From Sporopachydermia quercuum (Eukaryota > Ascomycota > Sporopachydermiomycetes > Sporopachydermiales > Sporopachydermiaceae): DNA of 64,000 nucleotides. Position 1 is the first letter of the stretch; each line of letters begins with the position of its first letter. Below, piece by piece: positions 39,641 to 50,771 of this stretch. A model generated the notes under the pieces. That model saw only the letters and a list, made by a program, of their open reading frames with translations. It searched no databases and had not been told where the DNA came from. The position numbers and the translations under genes are program-made. The stretch is from contig BCGN01000002.1 of the NCBI GenBank assembly GCA_001599295.1, positions 1,426,001 to 1,490,000 on the forward strand. The letters are read 5' to 3'.

Positions 39641-40661
39641 GGTGAATTACGATGTAACCTTTGATATGTTCAAACCTTAGAAGCAGCTGATTCATTCAAC
39701 TATCTGCAAGTCAATAAAACCAAAAAAAAAACACCTTCAATGGCTTTGATGTGATGAACTATTCATAATCTATAAAGTTTGTCCATTGTTATTGTCTATA
39801 TGTAAACGTTCAAGCTACAAGAGTGAAAGATGTTCTCCCGTAGAAAGGCAATACGCGTGCATTATCTTTTTTTTTCGTGATTTGTGATTGAGTTACTTAC
39901 AGAGGAGAGATGATTTGTTGTTTACGTGATCAATGATTGGGTGACTATTCTATAGAGTTGACTATATGCATAAAGATACAGGAAAGTGCATGATATGGAA
40001 GAATAATGTGGGTCGTTGAATGGTTTCATTCGCGAGCTACGTATTGATACTAGTCTGATTTATAGGTTATTTCACGATTGAAACATTACCTGAGAGTAGG
40101 GATAGTTTGCATTTTGAATATGTTAGAGTATAATAGGAAATGATGCGCACTNTATATGNAGGTGATATGAAGGTTCGAAAACATGTATGAAGGATATAGG
40201 TTTGTAAGCCAAAAGTATGCATAAGAAGGATAGTTGTACCAGATGGTACNATTATAAAGATAGGATGNCATTATTAACCAAATTCTTATAAATTTTAACA
40301 CTACAAGGCCGCTTATGTATGTTTAGGAATTTCAGAGAAACCATTACGACTTTGAATGAGAAGAACCCTCGAAGAGTGCGAATTGGGGGAGTATCTTCAG
40401 TTGATTGTTGGCTAGATCTTAGAGATCATTGTAGGAATAGAGAAGACTATCCAACCAGCTATTTCCCTGTTGAAAGCAGAACTTGTTGTGGAAGCATTCT
40501 ATCTCTGCCCAAGTAAATGCATTTGGCGCATATGCATATTGAGGCTAATACTAACAATTGGAAGCAAATNAGAGGAACCATCTTTAATTGAAAAGTGTCC
40601 ATTATGCTAGCCTGATACCATATTCTGACTTTTCATATGATGGAGTATGTTTCAGTACAAT
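39641..40661. other. Intergenic, variable
   Basis: About 1.0 kb with a cluster of N bases (40152-40267, four in ~120 bp), suggesting high allelic divergence. A 65-codon plus-strand frame at 40319-40516 (MFRNFRETITTLNEKN...) has ordinary composition but no recognisable family; I do not call it. Confidence 0.45.
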
Positions 40662-41852
40662 CTAACTGGCAGAGGCATCATCAAGCGCGGCATCAATCAA
40701 ACTGTCATCAGCGTCAAGTGTTGAAAGTTCTTTTGTTAGCTCGCTTACTTTCCGTAAACTTTCTTTTATTTGATCCAATCGTTCTTTTGCAAGCCTTACC
40801 CCATTGTCAATATTCTCAATATATTCCCTATTAAATAAATGCTTTTGCACGACATCCATATCAGTACTTTCCCATAGTTCTCTATATTCCGATTCATCAT
40901 TACCTTCCAAAGCTCTATTGTCACTTAGCTCGATAACTCTGGCCAAATCTATTTGAGATTTTCTAAACTCTTCCATTGCTTCTGCATGATGCTTTCCAAA
41001 CAAACTCCCTGCACTTCTAGCATCCTTTGCAACTTTTCTCACATCATCAAGCATGTCAATCTCTGACCATAGTTTATCTTGATTATCCACTAATGGCTTA
41101 TAACTTGGAATCTGATCTGNCGGCACTTTTGTTCTGGGAGCAGCACTTTCGATTGATTTTGATTTACCAAAATCTTTTTTGAAAAACGATCCGCCATAAT
41201 CTTCCGTCGTTCCTGTACTTTGCGTTGTTAATTCACGTCGGTTGTTTAATGATCGAGTAGTACTAAGGCCACTAGCTCCGCTTTTTAACTTTTTCAAATC
41301 GTCCAGCTCNTTGAGCCTACTAGCAACAGAATTGTCGGTCAAGACGTGTGTCAACTTATTAGAATCCAGCAAACTGCTGTTCCCTGAATTATTAGCTATA
41401 ACCCCGATTGTACCAGAATGAGTTCTTGTGATCCCATTGCTTCTTCGATTGAACAACAATGGTGATCCNAGGCCGCTAGAACTTTTGTTGATATTACTAG
41501 CAGCAGAAGGCTGAATATTTGATATCGTCCTAGTAGCATATAACGGGTTTATATTATCTCCTGTTTTCATTGAAGTTCTTGATTGGATTCTAGCTGGTCG
41601 ATTATATAGAGACCAGCTTGTGTCATCATCACCAGTACCAAGTTGGTTCTTCCCTCTAGCTTTATTAGAACCTGATATCTCAGCATGTTCTTTCATTATA
41701 CTGTTATTATCATTGCGGGAATACACTTGAACACTTTCTTCATCAGTGTTAATGTCACTTTCATATTCATCTCCTTCTGATATTATTGATCCCTTTCTAT
41801 CAGACCTTGGGAACAAGCCATGCTTGGTATGAACTGTGTCTTGAATCTCCAT
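40662..41852 (-). CDS. Unrecognised acidic coiled-coil protein
   Basis: A 396-aa protein of unknown family. Residues 1 to about 240 are Ser/Asn/Arg-rich, charged and probably disordered, with many short Ser/Thr runs. From about residue 255 the sequence becomes helical and amphipathic: IDMLDDVRKVAKDARSAG, HHAEAMEEFRKSQIDLARVI, and near the end NGVRLAKERLDQIKESLRKVSELTKELS. This reads as one or two coiled coils. It ends in a short acidic tail (LDADDSLIDAALDDASAS). No membrane segment, signal peptide or catalytic motif is visible. The layout suits an adaptor or small-complex subunit in trafficking or the cytoskeleton, but that is a guess. The long uninterrupted frame and three N bases (one at a third position for certain) agree with a real gene. 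No intron signal is needed. Confidence 0.75.
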   Translation of the reverse strand: MEIQDTVHTKHGLFPRSDRKGSIISEGDEYESDINTDEESVQVYSRNDNNSIMKEHAEISGSNKARGKNQLGTGDDDTSWSLYNRPARIQSRTSMKTGDNINPLYATRTISNIQPSAASNINKSSSGXGSPLLFNRRSNGITRTHSGTIGVIANNSGNSSLLDSNKLTHVLTDNSVASRLXELDDLKKLKSGASGLSTTRSLNNRRELTTQSTGTTEDYGGSFFKKDFGKSKSIESAAPRTKVPXDQIPSYKPLVDNQDKLWSEIDMLDDVRKVAKDARSAGSLFGKHHAEAMEEFRKSQIDLARVIELSDNRALEGNDESEYRELWESTDMDVVQKHLFNREYIENIDNGVRLAKERLDQIKESLRKVSELTKELSTLDADDSLIDAALDDASAS

Positions 41853-42954
41853 ATCTTCTGGGTTGAGTTAGCAACTCTAACTGCTGTATCAAATATTTTT
41901 ATCAATCAACTACTTAGAACCTCCCAGTACATGTTCCCTAATGGTGATTAATCGTATAAAACAGGAATAGGCTATTTACAATAAGAGCAAGCTGATAGCA
42001 GGCTGTTGTTCATGGTAAATGNAACTCAGATTAGGTTTGAAACGCCTGCAATAGAATGCAATGAACAAACACTAATGTGAACTTTATCTGAGTATGAAAG
42101 TTGAGCAAATGTGAGAAGATATACAGCGTTTTGACGACAAATGAAAATCATTTTAACACATTAGAATAGTCCCGATAAAGCTTTTGAGGATACTATAAAG
42201 CTAACAAAATCTCTTCAAACTAATAATTTGCAAGAAATGCATCAAGTAGTAGGATACGTATTATACCAGGAAAGTGTGTGTAGTTATGAAAGTATGCTGT
42301 ACGATATATGTTTAACCCCAAATATGCATTTCAAATGCCATTTATTTCACGGATAAAAGTTCTACTATCTCTGATATATCTACTTATTATCTTCGCTAAT
42401 CTCTGACGCAACAAAACTAATTTAAAACTTGCTCAAGAAACAGAGATCTTGCCTCAATTCTTCCCCTCCACATTTTAAATAAAGTTCCTCTATGCATTGA
42501 ACATGCATTACTTCAAACGGGAAATGAGAAAAAAGTTCCCCTCCTAATAATTGATGACATAATACAAAAAGAGCCATACCATCCAGCACAAAAGCCACAC
42601 GTCTTAAAGGACTTGAACAATTGTCAGATGAACACAAATAATGATCGGATCAATAGCTATTCAGATTTCATAGTATATAACTAATATCACTAGTAGCTGG
42701 TGACAATTAATTGCATGGTATTGGNTCTCAACAAAAGGTTTGCATTATACTCAATTTTTATTTGAAATCTGACCGAAATTCGGCACCTATATCCTCTGTA
42801 ATCATTGGGTAAATACCAAATAAGAAGATCAATATTACTTCCTCAACAGAATTCTCACCGTTCTCATCGTCATATTTTATGATTCTGCGTTTCCATACTT
42901 GAGTCCGTTGCTCTACCAATTACTCATCACAACTTGTAACAAGCATGCATTCCA
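41853..42954. other. Divergent intergenic upstream of GPI2
   Basis: About 1.1 kb. Minus-strand open frames at 42422-42637 (52 codons from its first ATG) and at about 42785-42920 (no ATG) have protein-like composition, but I cannot join them into a gene or name a family. The shared region must hold promoters for both flanking genes. Confidence 0.4.
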
Positions 42955-44020
42955 ATGGACACCCTACAAATAGAAAATCTACATTTCCACCATAGATCTC
43001 CATCACCTATACCAATATATGCTGGAAGTATCTCGTCAAAGCAATCTGATCAGGTAAAGCCGTGGAGGAAACTATTATGGCTACAGCAACCCTACCCCGA
43101 TAATTACGTTGATTCCTCATTTTTGTCGCAATTGAAAAGAAACTCAACTGTTCAAAGGTACTCATATTGGTCTCTTGTGGCTGATTTCTCATTGGTGGTA
43201 GTTCATTTATGCACCGTTATAATATTCATTACTGTATTTGTTGGATTATTCTCTCAAGGATGGAATCCTCTCGGCTTAACATTGAGTTGCTTTATATCAA
43301 CGCTTCTTGGCTATATTGTATGGGAAAAGCTTGATAACTCCGAAAGAGATATCACCAATAGCTTTGTTAATTTGAAATCAGCTACATTGATTGTATTTAT
43401 AATTCTAGCATTATCTCCAGTATTGAAATCTCTCACATTATCAACATCTTCAGATTCTATTTGGGCATTGACAGTCTGGCTTCTGATTTTCAATGTTCTA
43501 TTTCATGATTATTCTCTACAGGATTCTCATCAGTTCAAGCCGATATTAGCCACCAACCTAGCATTTGCTTCTGCCATAGTATTAGCATCAAGATTAGCCA
43601 CTACAATATCTGTTTTCAGTTTCATTCTTTTCTCAATTGAGCTTTTTGGTTTAGTTCCATTTTTCTCGAAATGGCTAAGAAGCTACTCATTTAGGGCTCA
43701 TGCTGTTGCAATGATCCTTTTGAGTATCATTGTTGATATAATTGTATTTATAATGACTGGTCCTTGGGTTCTTATAATATGGTTCTGTCTACAGATATTT
43801 GCAGTAGTAGTAGCACCATTATGGTTGATAAGATTGCAACAGTATAAGAAGTATGTTTATATGCTATATGATGTTGATTATAAGGAAAAGAAAAGTTTAT
43901 TATTTAGAGATTTGGCATCAATTACTAACCATTTTTCTTTTTNTTTCTAGTGAGATTCAAGGTCCATGGGATCCTGCAAAACCTGTTATATCATCAGCAC
44001 ACGATTCCGGACCTGGCTAG
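42955..44020 (+). CDS. GPI2: GPI-GlcNAc transferase subunit Gpi2 (PIG-C), two exons
   Basis: Exons 42955-43850 and 43951-44020; a 100-bp intron (donor GTATGT at 43851, branch TACTAAC 43923-43929, acceptor TTTCTAG). The protein is 321 aa. After a short N-terminal extension comes PWRKLLWLQQPYPDNYVD, the PIG-C start. About six to eight membrane segments follow, with the conserved LSPVLKSLTLSTSSDSIWAL and the SRLATTISVF stretch. The second exon supplies the end (YKN-EIQGPWDPAKP), matching the family's C-terminal GPWD motif. Without splicing the frame reads through intron sequence to a false end. Gpi2 is part of the ER complex that makes GlcNAc-PI, the first step of GPI-anchor synthesis. The 3' position of this intron is unusual for yeast. 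Confidence 0.92.
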
Positions 44021-44231
44021 TTGTAGAATATACGAAACAACAGAATAACATAACACACTACCATTACTTTCAGCAGGAACAGATTTCAACTGCAAATAAT
44101 ATTTAAAACACATGCATGGGTTTATATCTTTATATAAGCACACACAACATAATACACATGACAAAGAATCAGCCAATTGATCACCTCTTCCTTGAAAATC
44201 AAAGCCAAACCTATTTCACGTCCCTTCTCAT

Positions 44232-46700
44232 CTATCCCATAAATGCACCTGCTGCTAAACATAAGTTTTTCTTAGTGAAGCTTACTNTATACACTGGAGT
44301 CTTCTTCGTGAAATAAGCTACCATATGATCAGGTGTAGCTACAACTTCTCTTTTCTTTTTACCATCATCAATTAATGATTTCACACTACCAGAACCTGAT
44401 CCACCGACAGAATCTGACTCTTTACCTGCTGATTCTTTCTCGTCACCCATTGAAAATGGCTCAGGNTCAGAATATACGTCTGTAGTACCTTTTTTAACAT
44501 CCCAAACTCTTACTGAGTTATCAGAACCAGAAGAAACCAATGTAGAGCCCTCACGAGAAAATGCTAATGAATAAATTGAACAATTGCCGTGTCCTCTCAT
44601 TGTCTTCAGTCTACGACCTGTACCTATGTCCCAAACGTTTATAACATGATCTTCACCACCTGTTGCCAACCATCGGCCATCAGGAGATACGGCCATAGTA
44701 TTTATAGGTCCAGTATGACCAATGAATATTCTAACTGATTTCCCATTAGTGATATCCCACATACGACAAGTTTTATCACTTGAACCTGTGAAAACATAGG
44801 TAGAATTAGGATGGAATGTAACACAGTCAACATCACTTAAATGTCCAGCGAAAATCCTTAAAGGATATATATGGTCACATGACCAAAGACGAGCAGTTTG
44901 ATCATGTGAAGCAGTAGCAAAATAATGGCCGAACGGTGCAAATGAAACATCCCATATAGGGTGATTATGTCCTTTATATGATACTAGAGATGTATAAGTA
45001 TCTGTCGACCATAGTCTAACAGTTTTATCTTCTGAACAACTAAGCAGATACCTGCTATCAGGACTGAAAGATGTACCATATACTGCACCAGCATGACCAA
45101 CCAATCTTCTGCTTGCCATAACATTATTTGAATCATCATCAACGTGAAATAATCCTTTTTTCCCGTTTTTGTTCTCTTTCAAAACACTTTTTAAAGGGCT
45201 ACCATCTAGACTCCATAGTCTTACAAACGAATCAGAAAAACCACCAGCAACTAAAGTAGAATCCTCAGAGAATTCTAAACAGTTTAGATCATTGTGCGTA
45301 TTATGAAATGTATACATACAAACAGTTGGTAGAATAGACTGTACAGGGTCTAATTTGTACTGAGTTCTAGCATCAGTTACAGCTTGAATTTCACGTTCAA
45401 CATCAACGATAGTTGGCATTGGTAATGGTAGAGTATCACGCGATGGTGAGTCATGGTCTTCTTTCTTGATTCTTTTGAAAGTTTCTTCAAAGGTTTCTTG
45501 CTTCTCTTCTTCATTCTCATCATCAGTAGTCTTCTTTGCTTCTTTCCTATCATCGCTTGTTGTTTCAGAGTCTATATCCATTTTATGAGCTGCTTCTTGT
45601 TGTTGTAACAATTTCTCTTGTTGTAGTTTCTCTCTCTTGATTACTTCATCTTTATTTCTTAACTCAGCTTCAACTTCCCTCTCTAACTCAGGTTCTAAAG
45701 GCATTTTCCCTAATTTTACAGGCTGAGAATTAAATTTACCAATCTCAATATTCTCAGAATAACCAGGAATACCTTCATCTGCTGATAATTGAAACATATC
45801 ATCATCTTTAACAGGTGTAGTAGAAACTTTTAATTCAATGTACTGATTGATCAATCTAATGATCGTAGAACCACCGATTGCTTCATTTTCATGTAGAAAA
45901 TAGAATAATAGCTGTGTTGGTGTACTGCTTAGACGCACTTTATACTTATTCTTTCGATACCTTTTCGCTATTTCATTATCCTTTATATGATCCTTCAAAT
46001 AAACACCACTCAGAGAGTTAACCTCTGAAGCATGTAATAACATATGATCCTGTGAAAAGTCGTCAAAAAAATCCTTTGCTTCCTGCGGATGATTATAAGT
46101 TACTAGATCTAAGATAGAGTGAACAAAAATAGGGTAAAGGATTCTTTCTAGTTCAGGTCGATATAAATCAAGAGATGATTCAATCCAGTTCTTGAACAGA
46201 AGATAAGCTCGTTCATAAACAGTTGTATCATCTTTTATGGCAGCAGCAGCAGAAATGAACTTTTGATGTTGAGCTGGTGCTTGTGCTTGCTGTGAAGCTT
46301 GAGATGCCGCTGCACCTTTCTTACCTTTGACGACAGGTTCTACATAAGCAATAGTTGGAGCCACAGGAGTCAACGGAGTAGTGGAAGGATTCGCAACTGG
46401 AGTTTGAGGCGTTGATCCAGAGTTGATGGATTCCATTCTTAACATAGATTCTGTTTTATGATAACCCTTTTTCGCCAAATATTCCAATACAATTTTATTC
46501 AAGTCTGCTTGAGAGAAACCTGATTTACCAGTGGATTTACCACTTGCTGGTTTTCCCGACGAACCTGAGCCTGGTGTTGAAGAGCTTCCATTTGAACTGC
46601 CACTTGGTAGCTTTTGGCTTCCACTGCCAGCATTATTACTTGTTTCTGTCTTGACCTTGACATCAGGCCTACCAGGAGTGGAGTTTGGAGTTCCTGACAT
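44232..46700 (-). CDS. TAF5: TFIID/SAGA subunit Taf5
   Basis: Single-exon 822-aa protein (yeast Taf5 is 798 aa). The N-terminus is Ser/Gly/Pro-rich. A LisH motif follows at about residues 64-92 (LNKIVLEYLAKKGYHKTESML). The TAF5 NTD2 helical domain lies at about 155-290 (LFKNWIESSLDLYRPEL, HPQEAKDFFDDF). A charged Glu/Lys linker precedes a seven-bladed WD40 propeller at about 460-760 (typical blades SCSEDKTVRLWSTD, TASHDQTARLWS, TGSSDKTCRMWD, TGGEDHVINVWD). Taf5 is a scaffold of both TFIID and SAGA, joining the histone-fold TAFs through its propeller. Two N bases fall in the CDS, one at a third position. No intron is needed. Confidence 0.96.
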   Translation of the reverse strand: MSGTPNSTPGRPDVKVKTETSNNAGSGSQKLPSGSSNGSSSTPGSGSSGKPASGKSTGKSGFSQADLNKIVLEYLAKKGYHKTESMLRMESINSGSTPQTPVANPSTTPLTPVAPTIAYVEPVVKGKKGAAASQASQQAQAPAQHQKFISAAAAIKDDTTVYERAYLLFKNWIESSLDLYRPELERILYPIFVHSILDLVTYNHPQEAKDFFDDFSQDHMLLHASEVNSLSGVYLKDHIKDNEIAKRYRKNKYKVRLSSTPTQLLFYFLHENEAIGGSTIIRLINQYIELKVSTTPVKDDDMFQLSADEGIPGYSENIEIGKFNSQPVKLGKMPLEPELEREVEAELRNKDEVIKREKLQQEKLLQQQEAAHKMDIDSETTSDDRKEAKKTTDDENEEEKQETFEETFKRIKKEDHDSPSRDTLPLPMPTIVDVEREIQAVTDARTQYKLDPVQSILPTVCMYTFHNTHNDLNCLEFSEDSTLVAGGFSDSFVRLWSLDGSPLKSVLKENKNGKKGLFHVDDDSNNVMASRRLVGHAGAVYGTSFSPDSRYLLSCSEDKTVRLWSTDTYTSLVSYKGHNHPIWDVSFAPFGHYFATASHDQTARLWSCDHIYPLRIFAGHLSDVDCVTFHPNSTYVFTGSSDKTCRMWDITNGKSVRIFIGHTGPINTMAVSPDGRWLATGGEDHVINVWDIGTGRRLKTMRGHGNCSIYSLAFSREGSTLVSSGSDNSVRVWDVKKGTTDVYSXPEPFSMGDEKESAGKESDSVGGSGSGSVKSLIDDGKKKREVVATPDHMVAYFTKKTPVYXVSFTKKNLCLAAGAFMG

Positions 46701-47529
46701 TGTGCCGTCAATTTCTCAGCTTTATCTCAAACAGCGGTTAGGGTAAATCAGTTGAATTGCGTGAATTTTCTTCTCTTTGATGTAATTAAGAACAACCAGT
46801 TGATAGCAAATTCCGCAACTAATATAATACATATATCTGTGTTGTTCGCTATATTACCGCTGTCATTTAGTGCAAATTCGACAGATAGACTNGATTCAGT
46901 ATGAGATGGTTATAATACAGAAGAGTTTCACGCGTTCAATCAAACGCCTCAGACTCTAGAATTCTAATATATCAAATTATCAAAATAGGTTAATGTGATT
47001 CGATGGCCTGTAAAGGTTAATAGCTAATTTGGAGGATTTAACTTATTAATTGTATTGACATGAGTAAGTAAATAAGAAGAAGAAATGGAATGTCAAAAAA
47101 GTAGGTGAAGAATTGAGACAGGACAGCCGGATATGGGACAAGAACATGATACGGAACGTATATCTGATATTGGACAAATTTCCTGGGTGCCTAAAACTAT
47201 ATGATTATGTAATCATATAAAGCAGAATATACGAGAAACTGGCGAAATCATGTTCATGAATTTATATGATATAATATTATTTGAATTGAAGAAAAGTATA
47301 ATACTTCAGCATAAGCTTGGGATGGAAATGTACCATTCAACAATGGGCATCAGAGTAGCAAATTAAACATAGTATATGACAGAACATCTGGACATGCGTA
47401 CATGGAATAGATAGTTATTGTAGATATATGATTATATAGCCACAGCTGAAAATGAAACAAATCTGATATTCTTAACATTCAATAGAATTATCTGATATCA
47501 CTACAATTCAGTAGAAACACCTGGTAAAC
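46701..47529. other. Intergenic TAF5-MAM3
   Basis: About 830 bp holding the TAF5 promoter and MAM3 3' end. No gene seen. Confidence 0.5.
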
Positions 47530-49776
47530 CTAAGAATGCTTAGACCTCTTCTTCTTCTTCTTCTTTTTACTCTTCTTACTCACATTAGTATGTGAGTTAT
47601 TATTATTAGCTTGACCATTAGAAGGAGTTGCTTGAATTGTATCCTCATCGCTGACATCGTCATCATTAATTAACAACTTCCCCGTGGGTTCATCATCAAT
47701 TAATTCTCGATTCTTTGAAAGATAAGATACTAGCTCGTCATCACTCTTATCATGGTGTTCAGCATCATTATCACTTGGTGCATCTTCAATAATAGTCTTG
47801 GCTACACCATCAACAGTAACAACACTTTCGAAAAACCCACCAGGAACTGCTTTATAGCTATGCAATCTTGATGAATTTTGAGGCGACATTGCGGGGAATC
47901 TTATTGGTGATGCTCCTGATGATAGGTCNCGGCGGATAGTATTTCCATTACTCTGAAGTGGATGTAAACCAGCATTTCGCAACCGATTGTTATCAATACC
48001 TAAATTAACAGCAGAAGATTCCGTGCCGTGAACTTCAACTTCCATTGATCCATAATCTGTAGGAGGTGTAACATCCAACATTGGACTGTCAGCTCTAATA
48101 GCAGGAATATTGTCATGCTTCAAATCAACAACTCCGTTATGCAAATCGTTCGATTTATTATCATCAATCAGGTCGTGCGATTCAGTATCATCTACATGAG
48201 ATATCTCTGATGTGTTCCTGGCTGAGCCGATGCTATCAGGCTGTTTGATAGTAACAAATTTCTTAGTAGTCATGATTGGATTAGCAGCAGGATTAGATGG
48301 CATCACAATCTTTCCACTCGGCTGATGATGTTCATAATCAGCACCAATTGTACAATGCCCTTTACTTGTTCCTTGTGAAGCAGTGGTTGACTTCTCTTCA
48401 CCTGGTGAAGTAATGATTGATAGCAAGTTATTTGATGGACTTTGAGCACGCGGATGGTGGGTATCAAAATCTGACGATACTTTTGGTGAAGCATTCAAAC
48501 TATGCAGATAAGAACTTATATGTTTAGAAAACGATGAATTTGGTGCTCTTCTGATTTTATTATGAACATCCACATATACATCAGATTCATCAACAATTTC
48601 TTCCCCTATAAGTTCTTCAATAACATCTTCTAATGTTAGAACACCTAATGCTCCAGTTGGTGCACCAGGAGTTTTGGAAACAACAACCATATGAGCCTTA
48701 CCTTCTTGAAAATAATTTAAAATCTTCAAACAGGAAGTATCAGGACCAGTTTCTGGTAAAGTTGCTAAAGGAAATGACGATACAGATAAGCTATCTTCAG
48801 GATCATAAGAAATTAGCACCCTCACTAGAAGCATACCAATAAAATTATATGGCTCATTTGGAACGTGAATAGGGATTCTAGAGTAGCCGGATTTGAAGAT
48901 CTCATCGACTGTTTCTTCATTGAGAATACTATCGGCAGACATGGTATAAGTATCTTCAATTGGAGTCATGATATCTTGCACGTCTTTCTGTTTAAGATCC
49001 AAAACACTAGAAATAATAGTAACTTCGTCTTCATTCAAACGTTCTACACCCATAGTTCTATGAAGGGTAACCAATGTTTTCAAACCTGCTCTTTTATACA
49101 TAGTTCCATGGTCCTCTCCAAGGATATTATCCAATAGTATAGCAATAGGATAAGCAATAGGATACATCAAATACATGAGGGATAAGACAAAAGGCGAGAA
49201 AAAAGCCCCAACCTTCAAACCATATCTGACAGAAACAGACTGAGGAATGACTTCACCAAAAATAACAATTAAAACTGTAGATGATACAACTGCATACCAT
49301 CCACCACCTAAACAACGATCCAATACAATAGGCAGTGTCTCATTAGTTATCACGTTACCTAACAGCAAAGTAACCAGAACCCAATGTTTGCCTTTATTCA
49401 ATAATCTTAAAACACTATCAGCTGCTTTACGTTCAGAAGCATTATCACTTGATCTTTTAACAACTTGAAGATATACTTCATCTTGACCCATGAGACCCAA
49501 TGTCAATCCAGCAAACACACCACCTAACAATACAAGGATAACCGAAACACCTAAATTTATCAAAAAATCACCACCAACAGCATGTTGGCCTGGAGTTGGT
49601 TCNACTGGAGATTCACNCTTAGGTTCCAATAAAATAGTCCTAATAGGATAAGCTAATGTTTGATGAACAAACAAAGGCATAAGAGTGATCCACCAGCGCG
49701 TTGCGCTGGAGCCAACTTTAACCCCAGCACCGCTGATTTTTATATTGTTGTCGCTTCCACCATTTTTGATTGCCAT
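47530..49776 (-). CDS. MAM3: CNNM-family membrane protein Mam3
   Basis: A 748-aa protein (yeast Mam3 is 706 aa). It has a probable signal/anchor near residues 25-45. The DUF21/CNNM transmembrane domain is at about 70-250, with the family segment [20 protein letters not shown] and the helix [18 protein letters not shown] pair of CBS domains at about 265-410 follows ([42 protein letters not shown]). The C-terminal ~330 residues are Ser/Asn/Asp-rich and disordered, ending in a run of lysines ([15 protein letters not shown]). Mam3 is a vacuolar membrane protein linked to mitochondrial morphology and metal/Mg homeostasis; animal CNNMs handle Mg2+. Three N bases are in the CDS, two at third positions. 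No intron is needed. Confidence 0.94.
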   Translation of the reverse strand: MAIKNGGSDNNIKISGAGVKVGSSATRWWITLMPLFVHQTLAYPIRTILLEPKXESPXEPTPGQHAVGGDFLINLGVSVILVLLGGVFAGLTLGLMGQDEVYLQVVKRSSDNASERKAADSVLRLLNKGKHWVLVTLLLGNVITNETLPIVLDRCLGGGWYAVVSSTVLIVIFGEVIPQSVSVRYGLKVGAFFSPFVLSLMYLMYPIAYPIAILLDNILGEDHGTMYKRAGLKTLVTLHRTMGVERLNEDEVTIISSVLDLKQKDVQDIMTPIEDTYTMSADSILNEETVDEIFKSGYSRIPIHVPNEPYNFIGMLLVRVLISYDPEDSLSVSSFPLATLPETGPDTSCLKILNYFQEGKAHMVVVSKTPGAPTGALGVLTLEDVIEELIGEEIVDESDVYVDVHNKIRRAPNSSFSKHISSYLHSLNASPKVSSDFDTHHPRAQSPSNNLLSIITSPGEEKSTTASQGTSKGHCTIGADYEHHQPSGKIVMPSNPAANPIMTTKKFVTIKQPDSIGSARNTSEISHVDDTESHDLIDDNKSNDLHNGVVDLKHDNIPAIRADSPMLDVTPPTDYGSMEVEVHGTESSAVNLGIDNNRLRNAGLHPLQSNGNTIRXDLSSGASPIRFPAMSPQNSSRLHSYKAVPGGFFESVVTVDGVAKTIIEDAPSDNDAEHHDKSDDELVSYLSKNRELIDDEPTGKLLINDDDVSDEDTIQATPSNGQANNNNSHTNVSKKSKKKKKKKRSKHS

Positions 49777-50771
49777 GTCTATTTGTTTTATTCTTTGCCT
49801 ATTAGCAATGGAAACGAAACCTTCAGTTGGTAATTGAACTTATCAACCAACTGCTTTCAAAAAGTTAGACTGAGTCTCCGTAATCTACTAGCTAGTTTGT
49901 TCCAACTAGCACTTCCTCCACACTTAATACGCGCGAGAATGATGAGTTATCTGGCGAAGAGCTCAAAAAGCTAGGTAACTATACAACAGAATTGAATATT
50001 CACTTCAATACTGCCCAAAAAACAATTCTTAATAAGTATTACTTTAGTATCATCAAAGCTACATTGGAAACCAATGTCCAATAGATTTTATTTTGATTTT
50101 ATTTGGTATACAAGAAAAACAGTTCTGGTTGCTTAAGTGAACAGTAATTGCACTTTTGAGTTTGGAGTTGGTTAAGGGTTATGACGGAGTTTACAATGCA
50201 CTCATCTGCAAGGAAATGTATGTTAGAGGTACTTGGGGAAAACCAGTGCTGTGAGTGAGTGATAAGTAGCAAGATAAATCTTTGAAGAGAAATTGCTTGA
50301 GTTGAAGGTTTGACGCTATGTTCTCCCTTTAGCAAGTAGAAATATCAGAAATTCAAATGAACATTCAATTGAATTGTTATATTATTGTACAACTCTTACA
50401 AATCCTTCCTCAGGCCTATGACGAAGATTAAGCACTCTAAGTCATTTGACTCCAAATTGGGTAGCTTCCAAGGCGAACTCTGCATAGAACTCCAACTTTA
50501 AATTCTCTTTAGAACAAATTTGTTCCACTTTGAACTACGGAGGCAATAGAATATTATTATTTCCGAAATTTATGTTTATGTCTGAACCATCAAAATCCAA
50601 TCAAATATTCCTTTTCCCTTTGAAATTCTTTCAACACCCACTATCATTATCATGTATTCCTATCATGAAGAGCTCAATTTCTATCTTAGTTTTCCCTACT
50701 TTTCAACCTTTGATAGCACTATTCCTGTAACTTATACCCTGTGGCAAGCTCCATCGCTTTTTTCGTAAATA
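49777..50771. other. Divergent intergenic MAM3-APE2
   Basis: About 1.0 kb with both promoters. Short frames at 50099-50335 (-) and 50530-50730 (+) show no features. Confidence 0.5.

Noticed and set aside
40319-40516. 65-codon plus-strand frame MFRNFRETITTLNEKN...
   Set aside because: Composition is plausible but there is no family, no splice partner and it lies in a variable spacer; evidence is insufficient.
42890-42935. tRNA-like D-arm words (AATTGGTAGAGCAACGGACTC) on the minus strand
   Set aside because: No T-loop (GTTCRA) or matching acceptor/anticodon stems follow, so it is not a tRNA gene.
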